8,006 nt of DNA from an uncultured Parabacteroides sp. (GTDB taxonomy: Bacteria; Bacteroidota; Bacteroidia; Bacteroidales; Tannerellaceae): positions 1 to 8,006 of the forward strand of contig CALBYC010000147.1 of NCBI GenBank assembly GCA_937890135.1. The letters are read 5' to 3'. The notes under the pieces are model-generated. The model searched no databases. It was not told where the DNA came from and saw nothing but the letters and a program-made list of their open reading frames with translations. Every line of letters starts with the position of its first letter. Position 1 is the first letter of the stretch. The position numbers and the translations under genes were made by a program. Below are positions 6,052-8,006 of the stretch, in pieces.

Positions 6052-6648
6052 ATGGAACAATTTTTGGAGACCATACGGATTGAGGGGGGCGTGGCTTTCC
6101 ATCTGCCTTATCATGTCCGGAGGATGAATGAAACGCTTTCCCGCAAGTTGGGACTTGCGGAGGGGTTGGATTTGGTGGCTGCGCTGGGCGACGTGTCTGC
6201 TTTCCGGCAGCGTACCCGTTGCCGGGTCGTATATGACAGGGCTGTGCGGAGCGTCGAGTTTTTCCCATATCGAATCAGGCCGGTGAAATCACTGCTTGTG
6301 GTAGGGGACGACCATGTTGACTACGGATTCAAGTATGCCGACCGTTCCGCCTTGGATGCCTGTTTCGCCCGGCGAGGGGAATGTGACGATGTGCTGATTG
6401 TTCGGGACGGTTATGTCACGGACACTTCCATCGCGAATGTCGCCTTTTTGAAAGACGGGGCATGGTACACCCCGTCCGTGCCCCTGCTGAAAGGGACCAT
6501 GCGTGCTTCGCTCTTGGACGAAGGGCGAATATGCGAAGCACACATTGCGGTTGACGACTTGCGGCAATACTCCCGCCTCAGGCTGTTCAACGCCATGATT
6601 CCTTTCGGGGAAATAGATCTGCCTATGCGGTCAGTTTGGGGAGTTTGA
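6052..6648 (+). CDS. pabC: Aminotransferase class IV protein, probable aminodeoxychorismate lyase
   Basis: PLP-dependent fold-type IV protein of 198 residues, probably the lyase that splits 4-amino-4-deoxychorismate into p-aminobenzoate and pyruvate. Visible marks are FLETIRIEGG with HLPYHVRRM (17-25), the likely PLP-lysine K94 in GFKYADRSALD, CDDVLIVRDGYVTDTSIANVAF (111-132), and VPLLKGTMRASLL (143-155), the usual turn ending PLLxGxxR. It is compact compared with E. coli PabC (269 residues). At the position where many family members have Glu before the TS(x)AN segment it has Asp (D124). The gene begins 1 nt after pabB, which is the main reason for choosing lyase over branched-chain or D-amino-acid aminotransferase. 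Its last 26 bases overlap the 3' end of recQ on the opposite strand, and no terminator separates them. Fold assignment is firm; the lyase role is inferred from context. Confidence 0.88.
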   Translation: MEQFLETIRIEGGVAFHLPYHVRRMNETLSRKLGLAEGLDLVAALGDVSAFRQRTRCRVVYDRAVRSVEFFPYRIRPVKSLLVVGDDHVDYGFKYADRSALDACFARRGECDDVLIVRDGYVTDTSIANVAFLKDGAWYTPSVPLLKGTMRASLLDEGRICEAHIAVDDLRQYSRLRLFNAMIPFGEIDLPMRSVWGV

Positions 6649-8006
6649 GCACGAAACGGATCAGGGCGACAAATACCCGTCCGTATTTCTCCAGCTTGAT
6701 TTGCCCCACGCCCCGTATGGAGTTGAAGTCCCCCAGCGTGACGGGCTTTTGCTGCACCATGTCTTCCAGCGAGGCGTCTGAAAAGATATGGTAAGCCGGC
6801 ACGCTTTCCCTTTCCGCCAATTGTTTGCGCAGTTGTTTGAGGGCGTCCCATAGTTGTTCGTCCAGGGACTCGCTTTGCTTGGGGCGGATGGGCTGTGCTT
6901 TGAAGCTGCCCCTTTTCCCTTTTTGCTCCGTGTCGGCGGGCGGCACGTACTTGGCGAGTTGGGCTTGGCTTTTGCCATACAGGATTTTGTTTCCCAGAGC
7001 GGTCACTTTCAGTTTGTTCCCGTTCGTGTAGTCTATCTCGATGAACCCGAGTTGTATCATCTGGTAGATATACTCTTTCCATTCGTTATAAGACAAGTCC
7101 CGTCCCGCGCCATACGTCTTGATGTGGTGGTATCCTTTTTCTGTCAAGTCCATGCGGGCGGAGCCCCTGAGTATCAGGATGAGCATTTCCACCCCGATTT
7201 GCTGGTTCGTCCGGATGATGGCGCTTAACGCCTTTTGCACCAATATGCTTCCGTCGAATCGGACGGGAGGGTTTTTGCACACGTCGCAGTTCCCGCAATC
7301 GTGTTCCGCCTCCTCGCCGAAATAGCTGAGCAGGATCCTCCTCCGGCAGATGTTCGTCTCGCAATATCGTTGCATCCTGTTCAGTTTCTCCAGATTGATC
7401 TCTTTCTGCCCGCTTTCTTCCGCGAACTGCCGCAAGACGATCAGGTCTCCCAGGGAATAAAAAAGCAAGGTGTCGCTTTTTGCCCCGTCTCTTCCCGCCC
7501 TTCCTATCTCTTGGTAATAATTCTCAATGCTTCCCGGCATGTTGAAATGGATGACCCACCGGATGTTGCTTTTGTCGATGCCCATTCCGAAGGCTACCGT
7601 GGCGCAGATGACCTCTACCCGGTCGTTTATGAAGTCGTTTTGTGCCTGTTCGCGGACATCGGGAGAAAGGCCGGCATGGTAGGCCGTCGCATGGATGTTG
7701 TAGAGGGACAGCTCCTCCGCCAGCATTTCCGTGTCGCTCCTTTTCATGCAATAGATGATGCCGCTTTGGCCTTTGTGCTGGCGTATGAAGCGGACGATCG
7801 TCCTTGTCTTTTCCTTTTTGTTCAGTCCCCGCTGCACGGTCAGCGAAAGGTTGGGGCGGTCGAAGGAGGAAATGAACGTCCGGGGATTGTCCAGATGGAG
7901 CTGGCTGGCGATGTCGCCGCGCGTCACTTTGTCCGCCGTCGCCGTCAGGGCGACGACGGGAACGGCCTGGAAACGCTCCTTGAGGATGGCCAGCTGGGTG
8001 TATTCC
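6623..8006 (-). CDS. recQ: RecQ family ATP-dependent DNA helicase, C-terminal 460 residues (5' end beyond window)
   Basis: SF2 3'-5' DNA helicase acting in recombination and fork repair. The reading frame is open to the right edge, so the Walker A and DEAH motifs lie outside. Visible residues, counted from the edge (E1 at 8005): motif III ALTATAD (19-25); helicase C domain with motif V ATVAFGMGIDKS (135-146) and motif VI QEIGRAGRDG (165-174); the RecQ zinc-binding module with cysteines at 220, 237, 240 and 243 (ICRRRILLSYFGE, then CGNCDVC); an RQC winged-helix domain (about 250-350); a polar linker rich in K, Q, S and E; and an HRDC domain (about 381-451) with VPAYHIFSDASLEDM and IRGVGQIKLEKYG. 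The gene ends with TAG at 6625-6623, inside the 3' end of pabC. The GTG at 7927 is an internal valine codon, not a start. With about 150 residues missing, total length should be near 600, normal for RecQ. Confidence 0.96.
   Translation of the reverse strand, partial: EYTQLAILKERFQAVPVVALTATADKVTRGDIASQLHLDNPRTFISSFDRPNLSLTVQRGLNKKEKTRTIVRFIRQHKGQSGIIYCMKRSDTEMLAEELSLYNIHATAYHAGLSPDVREQAQNDFINDRVEVICATVAFGMGIDKSNIRWVIHFNMPGSIENYYQEIGRAGRDGAKSDTLLFYSLGDLIVLRQFAEESGQKEINLEKLNRMQRYCETNICRRRILLSYFGEEAEHDCGNCDVCKNPPVRFDGSILVQKALSAIIRTNQQIGVEMLILILRGSARMDLTEKGYHHIKTYGAGRDLSYNEWKEYIYQMIQLGFIEIDYTNGNKLKVTALGNKILYGKSQAQLAKYVPPADTEQKGKRGSFKAQPIRPKQSESLDEQLWDALKQLRKQLAERESVPAYHIFSDASLEDMVQQKPVTLGDFNSIRGVGQIKLEKYGRVFVALIRFVLKLPKLTA

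Noticed and set aside
5172..6074. A 300-codon open frame on the minus strand antisense to pabB
   Set aside because: It is fully antisense to a gene with intact family motifs, its translation resembles no family I know, and its length follows from the base composition of the real gene.
6671..6688. Short inverted repeat AAATAC-ccgtcc-GTATTT just past the pabC stop, as a possible terminator
   Set aside because: The stem is only six A/T-rich pairs, has no following T-run and lies inside the RecQ HRDC coding region, so it is not a convincing terminator.
6411..7082. A 223-codon minus-strand open frame spanning the pabC-recQ junction
   Set aside because: It is a shadow frame of recQ and antisense of pabC; the translation is rich in Arg, Pro and Gln without recognisable domains.
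1..8006. Possible defence system, phage, insertion sequence or CRISPR locus
   Set aside because: No transposase, integrase, reverse transcriptase, nuclease cluster, direct-repeat array or tRNA attachment site is seen; RecQ here has normal domain order and is not next to defence-type genes within the window.

Overview
The window looks like chromosomal DNA from a member of the Bacteroidales (Bacteroidota). The reasons are the start of a TonB-dependent receptor with a carboxypeptidase-like N-terminal domain and the phylum's typical plug sequence, a TAnnTTTG-type promoter element, weak or absent Shine-Dalgarno sites, and protein sequences of Bacteroidales type throughout. G+C is about 50% by eye. 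I cannot name a genus.

Layout: (1) 1-567, minus strand: 5' part of a TonB-dependent receptor running off the left edge. (2) About 568-672: short divergent regulatory region with a perfect 15-bp inverted repeat; each arm carries a TATCTTTG box, one per strand. (3) 673-6648, plus strand: eight tightly packed genes, probably one transcription unit: nitroreductase, DUF2520 Rossmann protein, KdsC-type phosphatase, Maf nucleotide pyrophosphatase, agmatine deiminase (AguA), N-carbamoylputrescine amidohydrolase (AguB), aminodeoxychorismate synthase component I (PabB) and an aminotransferase class IV protein (probable aminodeoxychorismate lyase, PabC). Spacings run from 4-bp ATGA overlaps (three junctions) to 10 nt. 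(4) 6623-8006, minus strand: 3' part of a RecQ helicase gene, convergent with and overlapping the end of pabC by 26 bp.

The plus-strand genes form recognisable modules rather than one pathway. AguA and AguB are consecutive steps from agmatine to putrescine. PabB and PabC make p-aminobenzoate for folate. KdsC completes Kdo synthesis for lipopolysaccharide, and Maf degrades non-canonical or selected nucleotides. The nitroreductase and DUF2520 protein have no defined substrate. The glutaminase partner of PabB and the arginine decarboxylase that would supply agmatine are not in the window.

I found no RNA genes, CRISPR arrays, insertion sequences, frameshifts or convincing intrinsic terminators, and no gene-free stretch longer than about 130 bases. 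This is mainly conserved housekeeping sequence. The points most worth a second look are the symmetrical facing promoter region, the convergent coding overlap, the uncharacterised DUF2520 gene coupled to kdsC and maf, and several motif variants in AguA, KdsC and PabC.
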